This document shows, piece by piece, positions 29,705-37,091 of a stretch of DNA of 64,000 nucleotides. The stretch comes from Alishewanella aestuarii B11 (GTDB taxonomy: Bacteria > Pseudomonadota > Gammaproteobacteria > Enterobacterales > Alteromonadaceae), in contig NZ_ALAB01000027.1 in NCBI RefSeq assembly GCF_000280055.1, positions 356,747-420,746 on the forward strand, written 5' to 3'. The notes beneath the pieces were generated by a model. The model was not told the origin of the DNA. It saw only the letters and a list, made by a program, of their open reading frames with translations, and did no database searches. Position numbers and translations under genes: made by a program. The first letter of the stretch is position 1. The number at the start of each line of letters is the position of its first letter.

Positions 29705-31597
29705 TCAGGCAATAATTGCCCGATCTCCTTTTTGTTCCAGCCAGTCCTTACGGTCATGGGCACGTTTTTTTGCCAGCAGCATATCCATCAGCTCCAGCGT
29801 TTGCGGCGCATCATCGATCGTCAGCCGCACCAGGCGCCGGGTATTCGGATCCATGGTGGTTTCGCGTAGCTGTAACGGGTTCATTTCACCCAGACCTTTA
29901 AAGCGTTGCACATTGACCTTGCCACGTTTCTTCTCGGCTTCAATCCGATCCAGAATACCGTTCTTCTCTTCTTCATCCAGCGCATAGTAAACGTCTTTAC
30001 CAATATCGATCCGGTACAACGGTGGCATGGCAACAAACACATGGCCCTGTTCCACCAGATGACGGAAGTGCCGCACAAAGAGCGCACAAAGTAAGGTTGC
30101 GATATGCAGACCATCAGAGTCAGCGTCAGCCAGGATACACACCTTGCCATAACGCAGCGCCGACAGATCCTCAGAGTCCGGATCAATACCAATAGCCACC
30201 GAGATATCATGCACTTCCTGCGATGCCAGAATTTGCGAGGACTCGACTTCCCAGGTATTAAGGATTTTGCCGCGTAGTGGCATCACTGCCTGAAATTCAC
30301 GGTCGCGTGCCTGCTTGGCAGAACCACCGGCCGAATCCCCTTCGACTAAAAACAGTTCAGTACGGGCCAAGTCCTGGGCCGCACAATCGGCCAGCTTACC
30401 GGGCAGCGCCGGGCCAGAAGTGACTTTTTTACGCACGACTTTTTTCGCCGCTTTTAAGCGGCGCTGCGCGTTATTAATACAGAAATCGGCCAGTGCCAGT
30501 GCAATATCGGTATGCTCGTTTAGCCACAAGCTAAAGGCATCTTTGACAATGCCGCTGACAAAGGCCGCCGACTGCCTGGATGACAAGCGTTCTTTAGTCT
30601 GGCCGGCAAATTGCGGATCCTGCATTTTCAGCGATAGCACATAAGCACAGCGATCCCATAAGTCTTCCGGTGACAGTTTAATGCCACGTGGTAACAGATT
30701 ACGGAACTCGCAGAATTCACGCATCGCTTCTAACAAGCCCTGACGCAGGCCATTGACATGAGTACCACCCTGCGCCGTTGGGATCAGGTTGACGTAGCTT
30801 TCGGTGATCAGTTCACCGCCTTCAGGTAGCCACAGCAGTGCCCACTCTACGGCTTCGGTACTGGCCGTAAACTGACCCACAAAGGGTTGCTCAGGCAAGG
30901 CCTGATACTGTTGCACTGCTTCGGCCAGATAATCGCGGATCCCGGCCTGATAACACCATTGGTATTGTTGCTGGTTAACTTTGTCGTCAAATTTAACCGT
31001 AAGGCCGGGGCATAGCACGGCCTTAGCCTTCAGCACATGCAATAAGCGACTGACGGAAAATTTAGGCGAATCAAAATAGGACGGTGTGGGCCAGAACCGC
31101 ACCCGGGTACCGGTATTACGTTTACCTACGGTACCGGTAATCGCCAGCTCTGAAACTTTGTGACCATCCGCAAAGACCATCTCATAAACATTACCATCGC
31201 GACGGATGCTGACTTCAACCCGGCTGGACAGCGCATTGACCACCGAGATCCCGACGCCGTGTAAGCCACCGGAAAATTGATAGTTCTTATTGGAGAATTT
31301 ACCACCGGCGTGCAGCCGGCACATAATCAGCTCGACGCCGCTGACCCCTTCCTCCGGGTGAATATCCACCGGCATACCACGGCCGTTATCAATGACTTCG
31401 ATCGACTGGTCATCGTGCAGGATCACCTGCACCAGATCAGCATGCCCTGCCAGGGCTTCATCGACACTGTTATCGATAACCTCCTGCGCCAGATGGTTTG
31501 GCCGGGTGGTGTCGGTATACATGCCGGGACGGCGTTGTACCGGCTCTAAACCGGTTAACACCTCAATGGATTCGGCGTTATAGAGTTGTTCAGTCAT
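29705..31597 (-). CDS. parE: DNA topoisomerase IV subunit B
   Basis: ATPase subunit (630 aa) of topoisomerase IV. GHKL ATP-binding motifs: EVIDNSVDEALAGHA, IEVIDNGRGMPVDIHPEEG, SGGLHGVGISVVNALS. The Toprim part shows FLVEGDSAGGSAKQARDREF and ILADADSDGLHIA. Length matches E. coli ParE. Downstream of yqiA and upstream of the TPR gene. Confidence 0.97.
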   Translation of the reverse strand: MTEQLYNAESIEVLTGLEPVQRRPGMYTDTTRPNHLAQEVIDNSVDEALAGHADLVQVILHDDQSIEVIDNGRGMPVDIHPEEGVSGVELIMCRLHAGGKFSNKNYQFSGGLHGVGISVVNALSSRVEVSIRRDGNVYEMVFADGHKVSELAITGTVGKRNTGTRVRFWPTPSYFDSPKFSVSRLLHVLKAKAVLCPGLTVKFDDKVNQQQYQWCYQAGIRDYLAEAVQQYQALPEQPFVGQFTASTEAVEWALLWLPEGGELITESYVNLIPTAQGGTHVNGLRQGLLEAMREFCEFRNLLPRGIKLSPEDLWDRCAYVLSLKMQDPQFAGQTKERLSSRQSAAFVSGIVKDAFSLWLNEHTDIALALADFCINNAQRRLKAAKKVVRKKVTSGPALPGKLADCAAQDLARTELFLVEGDSAGGSAKQARDREFQAVMPLRGKILNTWEVESSQILASQEVHDISVAIGIDPDSEDLSALRYGKVCILADADSDGLHIATLLCALFVRHFRHLVEQGHVFVAMPPLYRIDIGKDVYYALDEEEKNGILDRIEAEKKRGKVNVQRFKGLGEMNPLQLRETTMDPNTRRLVRLTIDDAPQTLELMDMLLAKKRAHDRKDWLEQKGDRAIIA

Positions 31598-31618
31598 ATT
31601 GTTGTAGTTGCTTCCTGT

Positions 31619-32179
31619 TTACGGCTGTTGCAAACAAAATTCTGCGATCTGTGTCAGATATTGCTGATAGCCAACAAAGCTATGATCACCGCCTTCAATC
31701 AGCTCAAAACGGGCGCCCTGATAATATTCCAGAGCCTGGCGGTAATCTAACACCTCATCGCCGCTTTGCAATAGTACAAAATACTGTTCTGGCCGCTTTA
31801 GCGTCAAGGGCATCAGGCTGGCTAATTGCGTCATATGCTCAGCCCGCACCTGGTAACTTTGTTGCAATACCGGATGGTGATAATCACCAACATAATCCGC
31901 CAGCACCTTGTGCGGTGCTACTGCCGGGTTAATTAAACAGGCGCGGCAGCCATAGCGCTCCGCTAACACCGTCGCTAAAAAACCACCCAGTGAACTACCA
32001 ATAATGGCTGTTGGCGGCGCAGTGATTTGTTGCGCCAATACTGCCATGGCTGCATCCGGGGTGTAAGGTAAATCCAGAGCAGTAATCTGAACCCCGGGTA
32101 AAGTTGAAAAATAATCCACCGTCAGGCGGGCTTTTTCCGACTGACTTGAGCTGGCAAAACCATGTAAATAATAAAGCAT
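31619..32179 (-). CDS. yqiA: YqiA-like alpha/beta-hydrolase esterase
   Basis: Small esterase (186 aa) of the UPF0227/YqiA type. The start MLYYLHGFASSSQSEKARL is the family hallmark, the nucleophile is in IIGSSLGGFLAT (GxSxG), and the catalytic His in EGGDHSFVGYQQY. Natural substrate unclear. The start ATG overlaps the cpdA stop by 1 nt, within the nudF-yqiB-cpdA-yqiA-parE run conserved with E. coli. Confidence 0.93.
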   Translation of the reverse strand: MLYYLHGFASSSQSEKARLTVDYFSTLPGVQITALDLPYTPDAAMAVLAQQITAPPTAIIGSSLGGFLATVLAERYGCRACLINPAVAPHKVLADYVGDYHHPVLQQSYQVRAEHMTQLASLMPLTLKRPEQYFVLLQSGDEVLDYRQALEYYQGARFELIEGGDHSFVGYQQYLTQIAEFCLQQP

Positions 32180-32937
32180 TAAATCCTCTTAAACTGCCAG
32201 CGGACAGTACCGCCGGCACTAAATTGCCATTCACACCATTGTGGCCCCTGATTGACGGTTTGCCAGTCTGGCGTTTCCAAAAACTGCACTGAGCTGGCAG
32301 GGCAGCCGACCAGTTGAATCCCCTGTAGCTGGCGTTGATAAGCCAGATGAGCATGACCATGACTGAGGCCGCGAACCCTGGGTTCAGCTTGCAGCAACTG
32401 CCAGAATACCTGTTGTTCGGTCAGGCCGTATTGATCAATAAAACAGGCTAAGGGTTGCGGATGATGATGCATAAACAGCCAAAAGTGCGCGCTCGTACTC
32501 TGTCTAAACTGCTGTTGTAGCGCCTGTTGTTTCGGTTGCGGAAAGCTGCCGGCTGGCGTCGGTCCTTTGCTATCCAATAAGAATAATTGCCAATCAGCCA
32601 ACAGCAGACTCTCGGCCGCAACAAAAGGCCTGCGCTGCGAGAGTTCTGTAAGCAAGTGCAGATCATCATGGTTACCCGGCACCAGAAATACCGGGCAATG
32701 CAGTGGGCTGAGTAATTCTGCCAGCAAAGCATAACTTGCGGCACTGTGATCCTGCGTCAGATCCCCGGTCAGAATTACCGCGTCAGGCCGGTCAGACTGC
32801 AAAAACGCAATAATTTGCCGCAGATGCAATGCCGGCTGGCAGCTCTGATACCAGCCATCAGGCTGCGCCAGCAAATGGCAATCCGTCAACTGGACTACAC
32901 GATAGCTGTGCTGATGCGGAAAAACAAAAGATTTCAT
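32179..32937 (-). CDS. cpdA: 3',5'-cyclic-AMP phosphodiesterase
   Basis: Hydrolyses cAMP to AMP and so tunes CRP signalling. Calcineurin-like metallophosphoesterase with the two-metal motifs LTDCHLL, LTGDLTQDH, VPGNHDD, MHHHPQPL and LSHGHAHL, all present in order across 252 aa. Two nt after yqiB. Confidence 0.94.
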   Translation of the reverse strand: MKSFVFPHQHSYRVVQLTDCHLLAQPDGWYQSCQPALHLRQIIAFLQSDRPDAVILTGDLTQDHSAASYALLAELLSPLHCPVFLVPGNHDDLHLLTELSQRRPFVAAESLLLADWQLFLLDSKGPTPAGSFPQPKQQALQQQFRQSTSAHFWLFMHHHPQPLACFIDQYGLTEQQVFWQLLQAEPRVRGLSHGHAHLAYQRQLQGIQLVGCPASSVQFLETPDWQTVNQGPQWCEWQFSAGGTVRWQFKRI

Positions 32938-32939
32938 GC

Positions 32940-33389
32940 TTAACGAAACACCTCAGGTTCGGTTCGATAACCCGCCTTGGCGCAGAGTTTTAACCAGTCA
33001 CGTAATAACAAATTAATTTGCCGTTTTTCGTCCGGCTGGGACATCGTCGGATTCGGATAAGGATAGACTGCCGAAAAACGCCATTGCTGCTGTACCCGCA
33101 CCACTTCCGCCAGGCGGGCATCGTGATATAACTGTACGTCAAAATCAGGTTGAAAAAAGCCAGGCTGGTACGACGACGACTCATCTTGCAGTAGCGCAAT
33201 CTTTAGCCGGGTGGTAAAGGGCGCAACCTCCAGAATAGTTAGCCGGTAACGGCTGGCTATCCCAAACTGAATATCACTGTGGGTTCCGACCTCTGACAAA
33301 GCCGGCAGTAAGCGGTGTAAAGCGGCATAGTTGCGCTCGCACAAGCTCAAAAAATCCGGCAGGTAGGGTATATACGACTTTCTTAGCAA
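32940..33389 (-). CDS. yqiB: DUF1249 family protein YqiB
   Basis: Conserved 149-aa protein of unknown role found between nudF and cpdA in many gammaproteobacteria. Recognisable by YIPYLPDFLSLCERNYAALH near the start and the FDVQLYHDARLAEVV segment. Abuts nudF with no gap. Confidence 0.9.
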   Translation of the reverse strand: MLRKSYIPYLPDFLSLCERNYAALHRLLPALSEVGTHSDIQFGIASRYRLTILEVAPFTTRLKIALLQDESSSYQPGFFQPDFDVQLYHDARLAEVVRVQQQWRFSAVYPYPNPTMSQPDEKRQINLLLRDWLKLCAKAGYRTEPEVFR

Positions 33390-34025
33390 TCAGCTTCCCC
33401 AGCGTGTTGTCACGTCAGACAGATGCAACGCCAGCCACTGCAAGGCAATTACTGTGGCGGCATTATCAATTTTACCTTCAGCCAGCAGCTGCATAGCCTG
33501 CATTCTGGGCATGACATGAACTTTAATATCTTCATGCTCGGCACTCAAACCAAAGATCCCCTCCGCGACCGGCGCGGTTAAACGCCCCAGAAATAGCTGG
33601 ATCCGTTCGGTACTGCCACCCGGGCTGGAGTAATAGTGTAACATAGGCATCAGCTCTGTCAGTTCAATACCGGCCTCTTCTACCGCTTCCCGCTTCGCCG
33701 TCAGCTCCGGGCTTTGCCCCGGCTCAATCATGCCGGCAATAGCTTCCAGCAACCAAGGGCTTTGGCCGCTACTAACAGCGCCGACCCGGAATTGCTCCAC
33801 TAACACGATTTCGTCGGTCCCGGCATTGTAGGGCAGCACCACGACCGCCTGACCACGCTCAAAAATTTCACGGGTCATCACGTCACTCCAGCCGCCGGCA
33901 AAACATTTATGCCGCAGTTGCCAGCGCTCAATCCGGAAAAAACCCTGAAAAACGGTGCTTTTATCGATTATTTCTAGATCTGTTGCCGCAAAAGCAGGAT
34001 ACTGACGTACCTTGAATTCTGACAT
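33390..34025 (-). CDS. nudF: ADP-ribose pyrophosphatase (Nudix)
   Basis: Hydrolyses ADP-ribose to AMP and ribose-5-phosphate. 211 aa from ATG 34025, chosen because AGGA sits 5 nt upstream; a GTG 12 nt earlier is less likely. The Nudix box reads G-MIEPG-Q-SPELTAK-REAVEEAGI: the catalytic REx2EExG part is intact, but the first Glu of the consensus (E in E. coli NudF GMIEEGE) is Gln. First gene of the nudF-to-parE run and divergent from tolC. Confidence 0.94.
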   Translation of the reverse strand: MSEFKVRQYPAFAATDLEIIDKSTVFQGFFRIERWQLRHKCFAGGWSDVMTREIFERGQAVVVLPYNAGTDEIVLVEQFRVGAVSSGQSPWLLEAIAGMIEPGQSPELTAKREAVEEAGIELTELMPMLHYYSSPGGSTERIQLFLGRLTAPVAEGIFGLSAEHEDIKVHVMPRMQAMQLLAEGKIDNAATVIALQWLALHLSDVTTRWGS

Positions 34026-34151
34026 AGGTGTCCTCACATTTTGTTACACTCTTCAGGGTAACTTTACGGTTTAATCATTACCTAGTTTAGGTTAACAGGT
34101 TATCATTTGGGCACTTATACGCACTTTCCTTTACCATCAGGATTTATAAAG

Positions 34152-35447
34152 ATGAAAAAAACCCTTTTAAGCACCTTGGTGCTGTCATCTCTGAGCTTAT
34201 TCAGCCTGCAATTAAGTGCTGAGGATTTACAAGCCGTTTATCAGTTAGCCACCCAAAAAGATCCGGTAGTACAGCGCGCGGCTGCCAGCCGTGACGCTGC
34301 CACAGCCCGTATTGATGTGTCCAGATCGCGCTTGCTGCCGTCAGTCAGTTTCGGCGCCGATGTTACGCGTAGCAGCCGCGATAACTTGCGCTTTAGCGGC
34401 AGTAACACGGTCGGCGCCGGTATCCAGGCCCGACAATCATTGTTCGACTGGAGCAACTGGCAAGGTTTGTCCCGCGCGGAAAAGGTCGCGCTACAAAGCC
34501 AGACCGTTTACAACGCCGAAGTGCAGGATTTGATTGTCCGGGTGACCAGTGCCTACTTTGATGTGCTGCGGGCCCGTGATAACCTGACCTTTGTCGAAGC
34601 GGAAAAACGCTCAGTAGAGCGCCAGTTGGAACAAACCAAACAACGCTTTGCCGTGGGTTTAACCGCCATTACCGATGTGCATGAAGCACAAGCGCAGTTT
34701 GACAGCGTCGTTGCCCGTGGCATCAGTAGCGAGAATGCACTGGAAAACGCCCGCGAAGCGCTGCGCGAAATTACCGGCCAGTATCATGCTGAAATAGCGC
34801 AGTTGAATACCGATAAGTTCTCAGCCTCACGGCCATCACCAGAGATGGTCAGCGAGTGGATGAATATTGCCGAGCAAAATAACCTGACGTTACAGGCTCA
34901 GCGTATTGCGCTGGATGTGTCGTCACTGGATATCGAACTGGCCAAAGCCGGTCACTTACCAACCCTGGATGCCACCGCAAACCTGGGCGTTTCGAAAACT
35001 TCAGGCTTTGACCGCGCCGATAGCAGCTCGGTCGGTATTAATCTGTCGGTACCCATCTATGCTGGTGGCGGTATCGAAGCAGGCGTACGGGTCGCGCAGG
35101 CAAATTATGTTGAAGTTAGCCAGGCACTGGAACAAAGCCATCGTTCCGTCGTACGGCAGGTGCGCAGTTCTTTTAATAACGTCAACTCACAGATGTCCGT
35201 GATCCGCGCTTTGGAACAAGCGGTGATCTCGGCGCAAAGCGCACTGCAGGCCACAGAAGCCGGTTTTGAGGTTGGTACCCGGACTATCGTTGACGTGTTG
35301 CTGAGCACCCGCAACCTGTTTGACGCCCAGCGTAATCTGGCCGGTGCCCGTTATGACTATATTCTGGCCCAGCTGCAGCTAAAGCAGGCAGCAGGTAATC
35401 TGACCGAACAGGACCTGCTGGCAATTAACGCAGCCCTGACCAACTAA
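34152..35447 (+). CDS. tolC: TolC outer-membrane efflux channel
   Basis: Outer-membrane/periplasmic trimeric duct used by tripartite efflux pumps and type I secretion. Signal peptide MKKTLLSTLVLSSLSLFSLQ followed by LSAEDLQ. Two OEP repeats; characteristic DLIVRVTSAYFDVLRARDNL and, in the second half, TRTIVDVLLSTRNLFDAQRN. Chosen start ATG 34152 (431 aa) has AGGA 9 nt upstream and begins a proper signal peptide; the longer TTG 34107 reading does not. Divergent from nudF as in E. coli. It could serve the CusBA system at the left edge, since no cusC is seen in the window. Confidence 0.96.
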   Translation: MKKTLLSTLVLSSLSLFSLQLSAEDLQAVYQLATQKDPVVQRAAASRDAATARIDVSRSRLLPSVSFGADVTRSSRDNLRFSGSNTVGAGIQARQSLFDWSNWQGLSRAEKVALQSQTVYNAEVQDLIVRVTSAYFDVLRARDNLTFVEAEKRSVERQLEQTKQRFAVGLTAITDVHEAQAQFDSVVARGISSENALENAREALREITGQYHAEIAQLNTDKFSASRPSPEMVSEWMNIAEQNNLTLQAQRIALDVSSLDIELAKAGHLPTLDATANLGVSKTSGFDRADSSSVGINLSVPIYAGGGIEAGVRVAQANYVEVSQALEQSHRSVVRQVRSSFNNVNSQMSVIRALEQAVISAQSALQATEAGFEVGTRTIVDVLLSTRNLFDAQRNLAGARYDYILAQLQLKQAAGNLTEQDLLAINAALTN

Positions 35448-35454
35448 GCTGGTT

Positions 35455-35480
35455 GCGGGTGTAGCTCAGGCTGCACCCGC
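35455..35480. terminator. Hairpin after tolC
   Basis: GCGGGTGTAGC / GCTGCACCCGC, 11 pairs with one mismatch and a 4-nt loop, 8 nt after the stop codon. No U-run follows, so it may act with Rho or protect the 3' end. Confidence 0.5.
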
Positions 35481-35562
35481 CCATGCTCCTACCAGTTTCA
35501 GCTTTCCCGCAGTCATTTTTCCGTTACAATACCAGCAACCTGAGTTTTCGGATGCGTAGATA

Positions 35563-36486
35563 GTGGTGAATGCTCCCCGTTTTAGTTGGCGTTTTTTATT
35601 ACCGCAATATTGGCTGTTATGGCTGGGTGCAGCCTTTTTATACCTGCTAAGTTGGCTACCTTACCGCGTATTAATGGGCATTGGCGCCACTTTTGGCCGC
35701 TTATTATTCAAGGTGCTGAAATCCCGTCAGAAGATTGCACGTCGTAATTTAGAGCTGTGTTTTCCCGAGATGGCTGCAGCCGAGCGCGAAACCTTACTTT
35801 GGCGTAACGCCGAAGAAAGTGGCAAAGCTATGCTGGAAACCGTGATTGGTTGGTGGTGGCCAGATTGGCGGATCCGTAAGCTGGCCCATTTTAAAGGCTA
35901 TGAGCATATTCAACAGGCGCTGGCTGAAGGCAAGGGTGTGTTATTACTGGCCGCCCACTTTCTGCATCTGGAAGCGGCCTGCCGGGTATTCGGCTTAACC
36001 CATCCCAGTGTCGGCTTTTACCGGCCGAACAATAATCCCCTGTGGGACTACCTGCAGTACCATGGTCGCGCCCGCTCGAATAAATATATGATCGGCAAGC
36101 GCGATGTCAAAGGGCTAATCCAGGCCCTGAATGGCCAGGAAGTGTGTTTTTATCTGCCGGATCAGGACTATGGCCGCAATCGCGCCGAATTTGTGCCTTT
36201 TTTTGCTGTTGCTGAGACTGCGACCACGACCGGTACCCTGCTGTTTGCCAATGCCGCTAACTGCGTCGTGATCCCGGTTATCACCAGTCGCTTAGCTGAC
36301 TATCAGGGTTATCAGATTGAAATTCTGCCGCCGTTTCAAGACTTCCCCAGCGGGGACGATAAACTGGATGTGACCCGGGTAAATCAGTGGGTTGAACGGG
36401 CGGTACTGCAACACCCGGAACAATATATGTGGCTGCACCGGCGCTTTAAAACCCGACCGGATCCCAATGCGCCCTCGCTTTACTAA
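35563..36486 (+). CDS. LpxL/LpxM-type lipid A acyltransferase
   Basis: Inner-membrane Kdo2-lipid IVA acyltransferase of the HtrB/MsbB family (307 aa) adding a secondary acyl chain to lipid A. N-terminal helix (15-40), catalytic HX4E motif in LLLAAHFLHLEAACRVF, then VGFYRPNNNPLWDYL and FYLPDQDYGRNRAEFVPFF, and the end motif MWLHRRFKTRP. The first possible codons are GTG GTG at 35563/35566; no upstream ATG is in frame. LpxL versus LpxM cannot be settled from sequence alone; the PDQDYG form is usual for LpxL. Confidence 0.92.
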   Translation: MVNAPRFSWRFLLPQYWLLWLGAAFLYLLSWLPYRVLMGIGATFGRLLFKVLKSRQKIARRNLELCFPEMAAAERETLLWRNAEESGKAMLETVIGWWWPDWRIRKLAHFKGYEHIQQALAEGKGVLLLAAHFLHLEAACRVFGLTHPSVGFYRPNNNPLWDYLQYHGRARSNKYMIGKRDVKGLIQALNGQEVCFYLPDQDYGRNRAEFVPFFAVAETATTTGTLLFANAANCVVIPVITSRLADYQGYQIEILPPFQDFPSGDDKLDVTRVNQWVERAVLQHPEQYMWLHRRFKTRPDPNAPSLY

Positions 36487-36506
36487 ATCTGGCGCCGGAG
36501 CGACCT

Positions 36507-37091
36507 ATGAAAGTATTTGTTAATGTGATTTTACTGCTGCTGGGCATAGTGCTGATCTATTTTCTGGTGATTAAACCTGATGTGTTGATCAATCCGGAAA
36601 AAACCAATACCGCAGCAGAGGGCTTCAGCCGGTTTTATGCCAACTTCCGCAATAGCATTATGCAGGGCAGCTCTAAGAGTGAGTATATTATTACGCTGCA
36701 AGATAGCAGCAAAGACCTGATCCCTCAGCTACGCCGGCGCGAACTTCAGGTAACGGCAGCCGATCCAGCCTGGCGCGGCGCTAATACCCGTCGTCGTTTT
36801 CAGGCCGGTGAAACAGTCAAGCAGGCGCTGGGCCAATACGCACAACAAGAAAATCTGGTACTGTTTTGGACTCTACCACGCGACTATGTGATTAAGCAGT
36901 TCTTTGAAACCAACGGTACCCTGCTGGATACCGTACAAGAACTGGCATTTACCATCAGTCCCGACTTTAAACAACGGGTTACCGGTTGGTACTGCCCGCG
37001 GGCACGGGCTCTGGTGATGACCGATCTGGAACATGAGTATCTGCGGCAGAGCTGTATCGCTACGGCACCATCCCTGCCGGCTCGTCGTTAA
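36507..37091 (+). CDS. TcpQ-like C-terminal-domain protein with membrane anchor
   Basis: 194-aa protein with one N-terminal helix (residues 2-22, VFVNVILLLLGIVLIYFLVI). The C-terminal half (about 95-185) fits the toxin-coregulated-pilus TcpQ domain by its GETVKQALGQYAQQENLVLFW and ALVMTDLEHEYLRQSC pattern, seen in periplasmic partners of secretins and in small orphan proteins. Function unknown. 20 nt after the acyltransferase, so likely same operon. The 3' end overlaps the convergent glnE gene by 32 bp. Confidence 0.75.
   Translation: MKVFVNVILLLLGIVLIYFLVIKPDVLINPEKTNTAAEGFSRFYANFRNSIMQGSSKSEYIITLQDSSKDLIPQLRRRELQVTAADPAWRGANTRRRFQAGETVKQALGQYAQQENLVLFWTLPRDYVIKQFFETNGTLLDTVQELAFTISPDFKQRVTGWYCPRARALVMTDLEHEYLRQSCIATAPSLPARR

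Noticed and set aside
34107..34151. 15-residue N-terminal extension of TolC
   Set aside because: Starts at TTG without a ribosome binding site and disrupts a normal signal peptide beginning at ATG 34152.
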